Source: Geosiphon pyriformis (lineage: Eukaryota > Glomeromycota > Glomeromycetes > Archaeosporales > Geosiphonaceae). From it: 62,019 nt of DNA. The stretch lies in assembly GCA_016748015.1 (NCBI GenBank), contig JAAOMT010000503.1:211669-273687 (forward strand). Direction: 5' to 3'. Positions 38,501 to 50,700 of the stretch are shown one piece after another (the first letter of the stretch is position 1; every line of letters begins with the position of its first letter). Under the pieces are notes generated by a model. It searched no databases. It had not been told where the DNA came from and worked only from the letters and a program-made list of their open reading frames with translations. Position numbers and translations under genes: made by a program.

Positions 38501-38962
38501 CTTGGTAACCTAATATCTATGACAATAGCAATATTTATCAAGCAATTGATTTCGATGAGAGGCTTCAGGAAGTAATATGATTACCTTCTGCGGCTTCTTG
38601 TTCTAGTGAAGTGGGTGTAAGCTCTTCCAGAAAAAGTCGCACGAGCTTCTGTTGATTTGAGTTAAAGCCTAGATGACTTATAGCTTCTTTTAGGTTAGCA
38701 TCGTTAGTAACAACCAGTGCGTCGCTGTCTTCGCCAGAATAGCGTATTTTGAAATGGCTCAGGTTGAATAACTCTGCTAACTGTCACACACGCATGTTAT
38801 AAAGGTGTTAGTGAGAGAGTGAGGGGAAAGGAGTATTTTTCCCAATCCCAAATAATACTTTACTTTTGAATAAAGAGCGTCATAAGTAAGTTCTGAATGT
38901 TTAAAAGGCAGTCTTCGTAATTCCGACTTGAAGGAAGCTTTGAAAATGACTTGGGGCTCCAT
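35574..38962 (-). CDS. NBR1: NBR1-like selective autophagy receptor (PB1, three ZZ, FW)
   Basis: Eleven exons: 38,962-38,864, 38,780-38,585, 38,516-38,193, 38,097-37,900, 37,814-37,704, 37,627-37,550, 37,483-37,416, 37,338-36,986, 36,899-36,587, 36,484-36,306 and 36,225-35,574, giving 856 residues. A PB1 domain covers about 1-85 (basic FKSELRRLPF, acidic end GEDSDALVVTNDANL). Three ZZ zinc fingers start near residues 213 (CDSCYSVIQGMRWKC), 278 (CDYCESVIFGIRHKC) and 340 (CDGCSKAINGVRYKC). An FW domain at about 545-665 has four tryptophans (KIWKM, IWPE, YWRL, VWCD). The acidic C-terminal region contains SQDFIVVEND (F-x-x-V near residue 779), a candidate Atg8-interacting motif. No UBA is seen. 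In other fungi and plants such proteins polymerise through PB1 and carry cargo to the vacuole. Confidence 0.92.
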
Positions 38963-39348
38963 TAGCTCCGAGTGAGAATATAGGTATAAATAAATACAAA
39001 GTAGAAAGTTAGGGAGAAGGTGGGAATTTAAGGGAATATGAGAATTATTATTGTTTTAATTGTTAACTAAGAAAGCCCAAGTGCGCTTGTTGCCAAACAG
39101 CCCATTTTATAGAATGCGTGAAATTGTCAGGTGGGATGTAAATACGTGTATCATACGTAAACCGAGTTACAGGAATAAAACTCCGCGTCACCTCATCACC
39201 CACTCTATCAATCATTGGCTTGGTTGCCTTGACAAAGAAAAGCGCTGGATATCATTAGAATGTAATACCAAATTTATCAGCGTTTGCAAATGATAGATTA
39301 TTTAAATTAGCGGTTTGGATCTAACATTAGGATTTCCATATAATTATA
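38963..39348. other. Intergenic region between NBR1-like and CDF genes
   Basis: Holds the upstream region of the NBR1-like gene and the 3' flank of the CDF gene, both on the minus strand. The plus-strand open frame at 39,060-39,293 starts at TTG and lacks any motif, so it is not called. Confidence 0.45.
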
Positions 39349-41093
39349 TTAATGATGGGTCTTTGGTTCTTCCACATCTAAATGTATCATAACTTCTGTG
39401 ACATTCTTGCACTCATTTTTAATTGCATTCCGCACTCGCTCCTCGACTTGACGTGCCCTTGATACACTAATATCAGGAGGGACTTGAAGTACCATATCAA
39501 TCAAATTAAATGGACCAGATTTACGACCACGAATACTATGAAGATTTCTCACGTTAGGATCATTTTCCTATAAAAAAAAGATATTTCAAAAAGAATTATT
39601 ATGGTGGTGGTGGTGGTGGGATTGAAAAAGAAATTCATCAAAAATCCAAACCTTGAACTTTAAAACCGCATTTTCTACCTGTTGAATTATATCTTCTTCA
39701 ACTCGAGCATCCACCAATTCTTTCAATGATGAGATCATAATTTCAATTCCATTTTTCATAATCATTCCTGCAACTAGAATTCCACCCAGAGGGTCTAAAA
39801 ATGGGAAACCCAAGTAACTACCACCTATCGCACCTAGAGCGACTAAACTAGAAGCCGCATCACTTCGATGATGCCTAATGTTGAAACAATAACATAATGA
39901 ATTTTATCTTGGGGAAAGATGAAATTTAGAACTTTGAAATAAAATTTTACCATGCATTTGCCACCAATACATCCGATCTTGTTTCGAGGGCCACTTTTAA
40001 TGCTTGGGAATACAAGTTTAAAAGTATATTAAATCAATAATCTTTGAAATTATTTCGTCCGAGGTTAAGAGGATTAGTTACATCGCAAATACATACTCGA
40101 TCTATACAAAGCCTCTTTGATTAAAACTGATGCTGCAGCAAACCATGCAGCGTTCGGATTTAATTTAGATCCTTGATTTATTTCATTCGAGATATTAGCA
40201 GATAATTCAAAAATTTGATTAAGATGAACTGGCGTGTTTTGCGGGATCACATCCATCAAAATTTCATAAGAGTGATGTCCAATTCCAATAGCTCCCAAAA
40301 TAAGCAATGATGAAACTCCTAAAGAACCCACGGTTTCATATTTTCCTGTGAGAAATTGAGAAAAAAACACCTAATCAATTTTGTATATGTCTTTGAAATC
40401 ATAAATAATGCTTTATCTATTACCATAACCATAAGGATGTAATGAATCTGGAGGTTTTCTTGAAGCTCGAAAAGTGTATAAAGTAATAAAATCACTAATC
40501 AAGTCTAATAACAGAAAGATGTTAAGTATCGATTAAGTTAGGAATTATTTTGCAGATGGACTATATTTACCACTCAAGGAATGTCCAGCATCTGCTATTA
40601 ATGATGCAGAATTCATTAACCTAAACAGGAAATATTACCAAAAATAATTTAATAGGACTTCAAAACGAAGATACTCTTTAAAACAACATGATAAACCTCT
40701 CACCACCCTGCTATCCCTTTTGAAACAGTCAATCCAACATTTGCACCTAATCCAATTAATGTTATTCTTGTTCCACCGCTATCTTTCCAAAGAATGAAAT
40801 TATTAATAGTTAAAAATTCTCTAATGACGCATTAGGCGTTTCTTGCAAAAAGGCTGTAAACGAATACATTCAGGCTTTGATCTAATTCTTTACTTACGTA
40901 ATTCGGCCAAATCTAGATGAGTATGGTCCCCTTTCCCAGAAACATGTGTTCTATGCCATCTTTTTAGTGGGGTTCCAATAGGGAACTGTACTGAAAGTGT
41001 ACTACATCTTAGAGTGTTAAAACCATAGGTTAAATGAGGAGTCGGTGCTCTTAATTGACGCCAAGAAAGAAAAGGTTTGGAAAAGGGACGCAT
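39349..41093 (-). CDS. Mitochondrial cation diffusion facilitator (Mmt1/2-like metal carrier)
   Basis: Eight exons: 41,093-40,898, 40,782-40,704, 40,620-40,571, 40,504-40,424, 40,345-40,097, 40,002-39,951, 39,874-39,652 and 39,567-39,349, giving 382 residues. The N-terminal ~50 residues are rich in Arg, Ser and Leu with few acids, a mitochondrial presequence pattern. CDF signatures: ITLIGLGANVGLTVSKG (TM1), SLIADAGHSLSDLISD (TM2, HxxxD metal site), HPYGYGKYETVGSL, TRSDVLVANAWHHRSDAASS (TM5, HxxxD), and a cytoplasmic-type dimerisation domain (VPPDISVSRARQVEERV). It is closest in kind to yeast Mmt1/2, which move iron out of mitochondria, and to SLC30A9; the metal is not decided by sequence. It is divergent from EMC6 with 267 bp between the start codons. 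Confidence 0.88.
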
Positions 41094-41360
41094 TAGTAAC
41101 TCTAGGTTAAGTTAAGGCGGAGCGAATTTCTTTAATGAAGGGCAAAAAGGATGATTTTTCGATCAGCACGTGCCTACCCGACGTTCCTAGTCACACCACG
41201 CGGCGAAAAATTTCAAGTGTGAGAACTTTTCCCCGATTAATTGATTTATAAGCTTAGATCATCAATCAACAATTAGAATATATCAAAATCAATTCATACA
41301 TCACACTTATTCGTGTATTCAAAAAAAAATAGCCAGAACATTCTACTTTGGAAGAAAAAA
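41094..41360. promoter_or_regulatory. Bidirectional promoter region, CDF carrier and EMC6
   Basis: 267 bp between divergent start codons. It contains a palindromic CACGTG at 41,167-41,172 (an E-box type site bound by bHLH factors in many fungi) and a GC-richer stretch around 41,173-41,215. Binding is inferred only. Confidence 0.35.
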
Positions 41361-41770
41361 ATGGCGCAACAAAATCCGGCTTCATTAGCATCACTTTATG
41401 TCCCAGAACATATAGTCCACAATGTGAAAACTATTACATTCATCCGTTCTTCACTCTCAGCAATTACTGGATCAGCTGCAGGTGTTCTCGGTCTGACGGG
41501 ATATACTGGTTTCGTGTTCTATGGGTTTACGGCTTTATTCATGTCTTTCCTCATTTGGGCCTTGAAAACAAAGTTACAGCCAGGCATGTATTTTCGTAGT
41601 GGGGTAGATGTATGGATAGAGGGTGTATTTGGTGGCTTGTTCTCTTACGTTTTATTTTGGACTTTACTTTATGGAATTGTACACGGTAAGTACCTATTCT
41701 TCCTACATGATATTATTTCAATAGAATCTAATAAAAACTTGGAATATCATACGTTACAGTCTACGACTAA
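41361..41770 (+). CDS. EMC6: ER membrane protein complex subunit 6
   Basis: Exon 1 is 41,361-41,685; exon 2 is 41,760-41,770 (11 nt, acceptor gttacag), adding VYD and the stop. Total 111 residues, usual for EMC6 (about 110). EMC6 is a core membrane subunit of the insertase that places tail-anchored and multipass proteins in the ER membrane. Sequence signs: RSSLSAITGSAAGVLGLTGYTGF (helix 1 with the small-residue face), FYGFTALFMSFLIWAL (helix 2), [37 protein letters not shown] (helix 3 and conserved tail). The upstream in-frame ATG at 41,313 would add 16 basic residues; the ATG at 41,361 fits the family start better. The tiny last exon is needed for the conserved VHVY ending. Confidence 0.93.
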
Positions 41771-42269
41771 ATCACAGGAAAAAAGAACGAAATAGAAGAA
41801 AAAATACCTTGCAATTATTAAGTTGATGAACCATTGGATTGCAAATAAATTGATCAAACGTTCACTTGAATCCACAATTCATTAGCCACAATAAATATTA
41901 TTTCAAATAAGCATAAACAATGCCAAGTATTAAATTTCACAATTGTATTTTAATATGATGTCATTGTGATTTTTATGATTTTGTAATGTTTTTATTTTTG
42001 TCATAAAGTAATTATTTATTAGAATTATTTATAAGTTTTGAACAAATTGAAAATTGTAAAAAATATTTGCATACAAAATAGGCAATTTATTCTAAGAATA
42101 ATCATATTTATATATTAATTAAATTAATATAAATTGTTTTCAATTATTTTATAAAAATATTTAATAATACCAATATAATTACATTAATATTATAAAAATT
42201 AATTATTATTAATAAATATTTAAAAACAATTTATTTTTTTTAAATTTAATAAGATTTACACATATTCTA
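41771..42269. other. 3' UTR of EMC6 and boundary to CpG-poor repeats
   Basis: AT content climbs and CpG disappears after about 41,860. AATAAA-like signals occur near 41,840 and 41,890. No gene seen. Confidence 0.45.
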
Positions 42270-45200
42270 GTAATATACATTAATCTATATAATCTAAACT
42301 AAGTATGTATTATATATTGTTTACATATGATCAGTTATTTAGATACAATCAAAGCAATACTATATATTTATTAAAACAAAAATAATATTATCTAAATTTA
42401 TATAGAACAAATATAATTTACATAATCCAAAACAGATATTTAAGTTAATAAACACATCCAACAACCTAACAACATTAAAAAAAATAGTTTTGAAAAATTA
42501 TTAACAATAAAAATTATGAATTTATTACTAAATATCAAACTATTTTTTTTCATAAAAACTTTGTGTTTTAATTAAATTAATTATATTTTAATATGATAAA
42601 TTATCTTTAAACTACATATTAATTTTACAATTCTGCTTGTAATAAGTTTAAAGTTTTTAAAAACAGAAAAAATTTCAGAAAACCAATTATTAAAAACATA
42701 TTTTTTGCTTAGTATAGTATATAATTTATAATTAAAAACATAAAAATACAGTATTTATAAAACACAAAATAAAAATCAATTTAATTTTAATATAAAACAC
42801 CAAACTATAAAGAATAAATTCAACAACTACAAATAAATATAAATATCTGTTAAATATATAAAAAAATAGTTAAACAATTTTATATTATTATAATAAAAAC
42901 ACAAAATATTAAGATATTTTTTATTATAAAACTGTTTATAAATAGTTATAAACAATTATTAATGCAAAATTTTATGTAATAAAAGTACAAATTAGTTGTA
43001 AATAAATTTATAAAACTAAAAACCATGTAAAAATTAAAATACCAGACTAAAAATATTTAAATTTAATTAATATTTTTGATTATATTATTATCAAAAACAT
43101 TAATTCTAGATCCTATTTCTTAATATACTTAATTAATAGTATTAAAAATTGTGAACAAAATAATAATTATTTTTTAAACTAAAATCTTACTAACTTAAAA
43201 AAATTTCTTATTTATTTTAATAAAAAGTGTTCTATCTAAAAAAAAGACAGTATTAATCAATATTAGCTTTTATATTATTTATAATATTTAAATATTTCTT
43301 TAATTTAGACTATATAATTCAAATATTCTGATTTTTAATAATATTATTAATGTAATATTTTTTTGTTTAGCAAGGATTATAAAAGTTAAATAATATTAAA
43401 TTTTATTTAAAAGAGTACATAAATAAAACAATCTAACTATTTGAATAGACTATAATAGAACTATAAATAAAAACATATTTTAAAATCAACATAAATATTT
43501 ATAGTTTAGCTAATATAAGTTTACATATTTTAATACAGATATTTAAATTTAAATTAGTAAAAAATATAGTTATTCTATTTTTATACTTAATATATTCAAG
43601 TTTTTTAAAAAGCTATTTGTATAAACATTAATAATCTTAAAATTGGTTAACAAAGATTTTTTTTACTATTATAAAACTATTTGAATTGTATATATTAATA
43701 AAACTAGAACTAATACCAATTAATTAAATATTAAAAAAAAAATTATCATTCAAAAACCAATTATTTTAATTAAGAACAAAATCTTTGAGATCAAGTTTCT
43801 TCTAATAATAAAAGTTTTTCTAATTAAAAATAAAACTTTTTTTAATATAAAGTTGTTCAGTAAAAATTTCACCAAATTTTATAAGAATAATACATATTTA
43901 AAAAATTATGTTTCTTTAAAACTAAAAATATTAAAGTGTTTTTAAAAAACCAAAACATAAAAAACAAATTATTTATTAAAAAAAAGTCAAAATTCTAAAA
44001 AATTTTTACTAAATTAAGCAAAAAATTGTTTACAGAAATAATTTTTAACTTTATAAAAAACTATAATAAATAGTAAGAAAACCAGCTTAAAACTTGTATA
44101 TCTAAAGATTAATATTTAAAAAATTCAGCATATTTGTAATTTGTATTTGTTTAAATGTTTTTAAATTATACAAAAATAGATAATATACAGTTTTATTTGG
44201 AAAAATTTTGGGCAAATAAGACTTGGATTTAAACTTTTTTTTAATCCAGATATTTTTATTATATATACTCTTAAAAATAAAATTAAACTGTATTCTATAA
44301 TTAACTATAAAATACAAAACAACAAAAACCAAATACAAAAATTATTTATTTAAAATAGTTTTTCTTAAAACCAAATTAGCAAAAAATTTAATATTTGAAT
44401 ATATTTAGCTAAATTAAATTTTGAAAAATTATTTGACAATAAAAAAATACTTAAATATCTATGAATCTTATTTTTTTTTATAATTGAAATCAATAAATTA
44501 TTAATTAACAAATATAAAAAAAATATCAAGTTAATTTAATTTTTAAGATGATTTATTTTGACAATAAATTTGGTATCAATATAATAATTATATAAAAAAA
44601 ATTCATAAAAAATTTATTAAAAAAGAAAAAAAAAACTTTACTTTAATTCAACCTATTATAAACTTAATAATTATTAGTTAAATCAAAATCTATTATAATA
44701 TAATTTATTTTATTATTGTAAATATTACAAAAAATTTAATAAACTTTGTGTATATCTTAATTTAAACCAAGTTATTTTTTAAATACAACCAGTCAACTGA
44801 ATTATATGTTTTATATATATTCTGTAAAAATAAAAATTTATAATTCTTTTTTAAAATATTTTTTAAAACAGAGCCAATAACAAAAATAAAAAATTGTGTC
44901 ATAGTGTTTTTTAGAACAAAAAATTATTTTTATAAAGAATATTAAAAGTACTATAAACAAAAATATTCTATCAAAAAAATTTTAAAAAAAATCTTCCAGA
45001 TAGTTTTAATTAAAACTATAAATTTATTATATAAAAAATGTTTTTTTACTTATAAAACTTAAAAATCATTGACATTTAAGTTTTTTTTTAAACTAAAAAA
45101 CTAATTTACATAATAAACAAAAATTTAAATATTTAAAAGCAAATATAAAACAGACTTATTATAATATTTTCAAAGTTTATTAATAATATCAAAAAAGTTG

Positions 45201-47310
45201 GCTGTTTTGTTCTCAGATAAATTTTTAATTATATTTAATATTTTATTAAAATAAATAATATTTATAATACCAAAAAACATTTTATTATAAATATATTCTA
45301 ATAATAAATACTAATAATATTATATATCTAAAACAGAATTAAGAATTTGTTTTTTTTTGGTTTATTTTTTTATAATCTTATCTATTTTAAATTTAATCTT
45401 CTTAAAATTCAAATTTAGCTTATTATTATTAATTAAATAATTTAAAATTATCTTGTAAAATAAATATTTCAAGATATTTCTAATAGTATAATTTTTATTA
45501 ATCTTAAAATTTTCTATTTTTTTGTTAATAATAGTTCTAATTTTGTGTTTTTTTGGCTTTTTAAGACTTAATAAATTTGGCCACATAATAAGATTTCTTA
45601 ATTTTAAATAAAACAAATTTGATATTATTAAAACTAGTATTTAATTTGAAAAAGTTTACAATATAAAAAACATTATTAGTATTAAGAAAAAGCCAATAAT
45701 TTAAGAGAAAATCAAAAGTAATATTTAGTTTTAAATATAATATTTTAACAATTTTTAAGATTAAAGTTTTCAATTTATAAAATTAAAATAAAATTTGGTA
45801 AAAATGCTTTTATATTTTTTGTATTAAGTTTTAAAAAACATTTTATTAACTAAAAAATATATTATTTTTTAAACAATATTTTATATTATATTTAAATTTA
45901 AAAAACTTTTTATAATCACAAATTTATTAGTGTATATAACAATAATAAAGATTTGAATTAGTTTTATTTTATATTATTAACATTTTTAAAGTTAAATTTT
46001 CAACAATCTCTGTTGGCTAGTTTGCAAAAAAAATTAAATGTATATTTAAAAAATTATTTAGATTAATAAATACATAAATACTATTGTAATTAATATTAAA
46101 AAATTTCTTAATACTCTAAATAACTCTATTAATTACTATATTAATAAGATTTATAAAAACAAATACATAACTTTTTTTGTATCTTTAAAGTTTTTTTATG
46201 TATAAACTTTTGCAATTATATTTTTTAAAATTAACATATTTTTTAAACTTATTTTTATTAAAACTACTATTTAAAACCACAAAAAAAGATGTATTAACAG
46301 CTTTAATAATCAACATATTAATATTTTTAACTTAAAAAAAACATATAATCATAATTATAATAATATATAATTTTAAAAAAGTAACTAAAAGTTTGTTTTT
46401 AAAGAGTAATCTAATTAAAAAAAGTCTATTATTCATTTTAATAATTTTACAAATATGTCTTATTAAATAATTGTTTATAATAATAGCAATATTAGCACTC
46501 AGATAATTAGTATTTAAACCAAAAATATCTATTTTAATATTATTAAACTAATTTATAATTCAAAAACACACTTTTTTTTTAACTTTGTTTTAATAATAAT
46601 AATAGATATTAAATTATTTATTTTCTTATTTTACCTAATATCTTTCTATTTTACAGAATTTTTTATTCTATACATATTATATATAGCAAATTTTCAAATT
46701 AAATTGGTTATTAAAGAAAAAAACCAATACTAAAAATTAAAAAATTTAACTTAGCCAAAACCATATTAATTAAATCTTTTAAAACTAATATTTTCAATTT
46801 TAAACCACCAATTTTAACAATAAAATCTTATTACTATTAAAAGTTAAAAACAGAATACTATTAATAACAAATACAAAAATAGGAAATAAAAACTTAAAAT
46901 ATTCATATTAAACTTAATAGTATTGTTTATAAATATATTTGACAAAGAATAAATAGATAAACAGATAAAAAAGACATTATAAATGCATTTAGTATAATAA
47001 AAATTGCAGTAACTTGATTATTTAAGAGTTTTAAAAATTTTTAAGACAAGTTTAACCAAAATTTTAAAACAAAAAAAAGAATTAGTTAATATACTAAAAA
47101 CCATATTACTAAAAAATGATATATTAAAAAGAGATATAAAAACATTATAAATAATTTATTAATAATACAAATTTTTTTATCTGTACTATTTAATAACAAA
47201 CTCAAATTATAAGTTATTATTTTTATAAGCAAAGTAAACAAAAGCACTTTAAATTCATCTTTAAATGCTATTATAAATCAAAAATTTAGCAAAAAAATTA
47301 TAAAAATAAT
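42270..47310 (-). mobile_element. 5'-truncated LINE (copy C)
   Basis: Minus-strand decayed polyprotein, parallel to copy D. The open block at 44,338-44,102 (VNYRIQFNF, LKTFKQIQI) matches the post-RT region; the block at 45,616-45,362 (FKINKNYTIRNILK, FKIDKII) matches the pre-RT linker also seen in copy B at 10,579-10,782. Upstream nucleotide similarity to copy D continues to about 47,300, inside the endonuclease/N-terminal half. The 3' tail at 42,270-42,350 matches those of copies A and D. It is among the most AT-shifted copies, with no coding capacity. Confidence 0.68.
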
Positions 47311-47789
47311 ATAAATTATTTAATTATAATATAGCACAATAATAATTTTAAAAAAATAATAATTAACATAATAATAAGTATTATTTTGTAATAGTAGTAA
47401 CCATTAGTTTACAATAGTAACAAATAGTAACAAATATTAACTAATAATAATAATAAATATTAAAATATTAAAAAAAGAATAATACAATAAATTTTTTTTA
47501 TAGTTATATTTTTTAGTCAACATATTTATAGTAATTATAAAAAGATAAAATAATCAATATTTTGTCATATAATTTATATAATATATATATATATAATAAT
47601 TAATTAAATACATTAAATATTTATAAAACTATATTAAGAAGTTTTAAAATTAATAAATAACAGATTGAATACTTTTGTCTCTGTTTTCATACTTTTTATT
47701 AGTATGTTTAATTTTTTTAAGTTAAATAATAAAATATTAATAATATTTTTTTTTATTAGATTTAACGAGTATAATCTAATTACTATCTA
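47311..47789. other. AT-rich spacer with a segment inverted relative to 54,362-54,440
   Basis: Between LINE copies C and D. Positions 47,638-47,712 (gttttaaaattaataaata ... tttgtctctg) match the reverse complement of 54,362-54,440. No gene recognised. Confidence 0.45.
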
Positions 47790-50700
47790 AAAACAAACAA
47801 CATATATGTATTATAAACTAAATGTGATTTACATACTTATTACATATAACCAGCTATTCAGATCAATCAAGACTATATTACAAGCTATTACTACTACATT
47901 AATTTTCAAATTCCAAAAAATAAGTATTTAGATTGTGTATTAAAGTACATCCCTCTATTTTTTTATATTAAGCAATATAATTAGTTTATTGCTTAATTTG
48001 TTTATATTGCTGAAGTTATAAGAAACCACACTATTATTGGCAATTATTACATTATTTTTAACCATATTGGCTTTATATTCAGATTTATAATACCATATTT
48101 TAGATCTATAAGTTAATGTTAAGTTTTTCATAAATATCACTATCTGTAAATTTGTTAGCTCAAAATTGCCAAACACAGTCAAAACTTTATTGCACCAATT
48201 TTTAAGCACAAAGCTCTTTACTAAAACAGAATACAAATTAATATTTTGTATATAAAAAAACAAATTTTGAAAAATTTAAAAAAAAAAATTAATAACATTT
48301 GGTGATAATGCTTAATGTATTCTAAACTTAGACAAAATTTTACTGTAAACATCATTGTTTTAAAGGCACTTGAATATATGATCAGAAATTTTGATCTCAT
48401 TACAAAGTAAGTACTTTATACTTAAATATAATACACTATATAGATGCTTTCTAATAGTCATTAGTAGACACTTATGTAAAGCTTTTATAAAATAAGTTTA
48501 TAAAGTATTTAATGAGTAATTTGTAAAGCCAGAAACCATGTGTCTATTAGAATGCCAAACTTTTGAAGATCTTTTTCAATTCACTATATTAATATTATAA
48601 ACATTTTTTACCTTTAATTAAGATTTATTTTCTTATTTAGCACAACATAAAGTCTTGTAAAAATCTTTAACATAATAACAAATGTTGCAAAACAAAGCCA
48701 TATTATTTGTATATATAAAAAACTCATAAACCATAGTTGAAAAAACAGAATTAGAAAAGCATATATTAGAAATAAACACATTGGCATATTTATTTTTTAT
48801 AATACCAGCATGGCTTTTGATCTTAATCTAAGATACCAAAAATAATTTATCTTTAATGATGTTTATTATTTATTGTTATTCTATTTATTAGCACTTTTTA
48901 AAATCAGGTAAGACCATTTTTAATTTCATCAATACAAGCATTAATAGCAGCTTGGTTATCTAAATTAACAATTATATTGTTTCTTATAAAAACACAAGTA
49001 AGCACAAGAGAAATAGTCTTGAGTTTTGATAAAATTAATGACATAATACCATGAATTCTAATTCCAATGCTAAAATTAACATCTGAAAAAAAACAGCAGC
49101 TCTTCTAGCAACTAAAATTAAACCAAAATGTTTTATAGACCTATCTGTGTAAACATTAAACAAACTTAAACCAAACTCTAATAAAATGTTTTTGGCATAA
49201 TTAATTAAATTAACTATTATAAAATTAAGAAAATATTCATTGGAAAGTTAAGACAAGATGCTGGTTGTAACCAACTTGTTGTTCAAAAATTAGATGGTTA
49301 AGCTAAATCATATAGGAATAAGACCCCATAAATCCAAATGCTTCTAATGTTTAAAATATTTTCAGTTAAAACAATGTTTTTTTTTATTCAGTAATTGTTT
49401 TACAAAACCAATATCAAAGCATTTTAGAAAACAGACTACTCTAAAAATTTTTTTGCTTTCAAGAATCTTAAATATTAATGTTTTACTAAAGAATTAGAAA
49501 GCATTTGACAAAGCATTAGAAAAAAATAAGCCATAAAATAAGAAAATTTTTATGATTCTAGCTAAAAAATTATTCATAAAACTAACATTTAATTTAACAA
49601 GATAACATAATAAATACATTTGTAGCCAGCTGATAATTTGCAAATTCATATATTAATAGATAAAAAGTTACTTTAAGACATTAAGTTTATTTGTAAAACT
49701 TAAAACAGCTGATAATTTACTTTTAGTCTGTACTTGGCCAAAAGTTTTTATGTTATAGAAAGATAGATATAACAATACATTTGTAAAAAAATTATGTAAA
49801 AGACCTGCTTTGAGCTTTAGATTCTTTTTGATTATAGTATCTACTTAATGCAAACACTCTTAAGAATATAACTAAATTGCATTTTGTAACTAATAATAGG
49901 CTGTAAAATTGAGGAGACCAAATAATAAAATTTTTTATTAGAGATAGCTTTATGCAAAACAATATTTGAAAAAAACTGAATATTTAATTGAGCTTTGGTT
50001 AAATTAGGCTTTGACAGCTCTTTTGTTAACAAAAATATACCTAAGTACTAATAAGATTCACTCTTCTTAGCTATTATAATTAGTAAGTTACTAACAAGCA
50101 AAGAAAGTTTTCTGACTTTTTAATTGATAAAAATAGCAACTGTTTTATCATTGTTTATAAAGATATTATTAATTATAAAGAATTTATTAGCTTTGTTTAA
50201 AATGTATTGTGTTGTTGCTTAACTATTATTAATTTAGATTGTGTTATTTACAAAATTTTCAACAACAAAATGAATAGTTATTCTGGCTTGAACTTCTATT
50301 TTGCCAGATTTTACCATAAATTTTGAGTTAATTTTGTATCTGCATAAATGGTTAAGTCTCTTAATTTCACACAAAATAGGGTTATAAAAATTCTCCAAAG
50401 AAATAGAAAAAAGACTTTGTCTTAATTAAAACTGTTTTGTACTTTATAGTCATTTGAGAAACCAAAGTCTGTTATCACTTTGTTGGTTTTATTTAAATAA
50501 ATGTTTCCAAAAAACTTAATAAATTTGGTGCATATTTTAATCTGTTTTAAACTAGTTTTCAAATAATATTATCTAACTAAATTATATGTTTTGTACATAT
50601 TTTAAAGAACTAGTTAAAGCTTCTGGTTTTTTTTAAAGTGTTTTTGATTATTGAACAGATAATAAAAATAGAAAATTGAGTTGTAATACTCTTTAAAACC

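Noticed and set aside
39060-39293. 77-codon plus-strand open frame with TTG start
   Set aside because: Lies in the upstream region of the NBR1-like gene, without ATG, introns or a recognisable domain.
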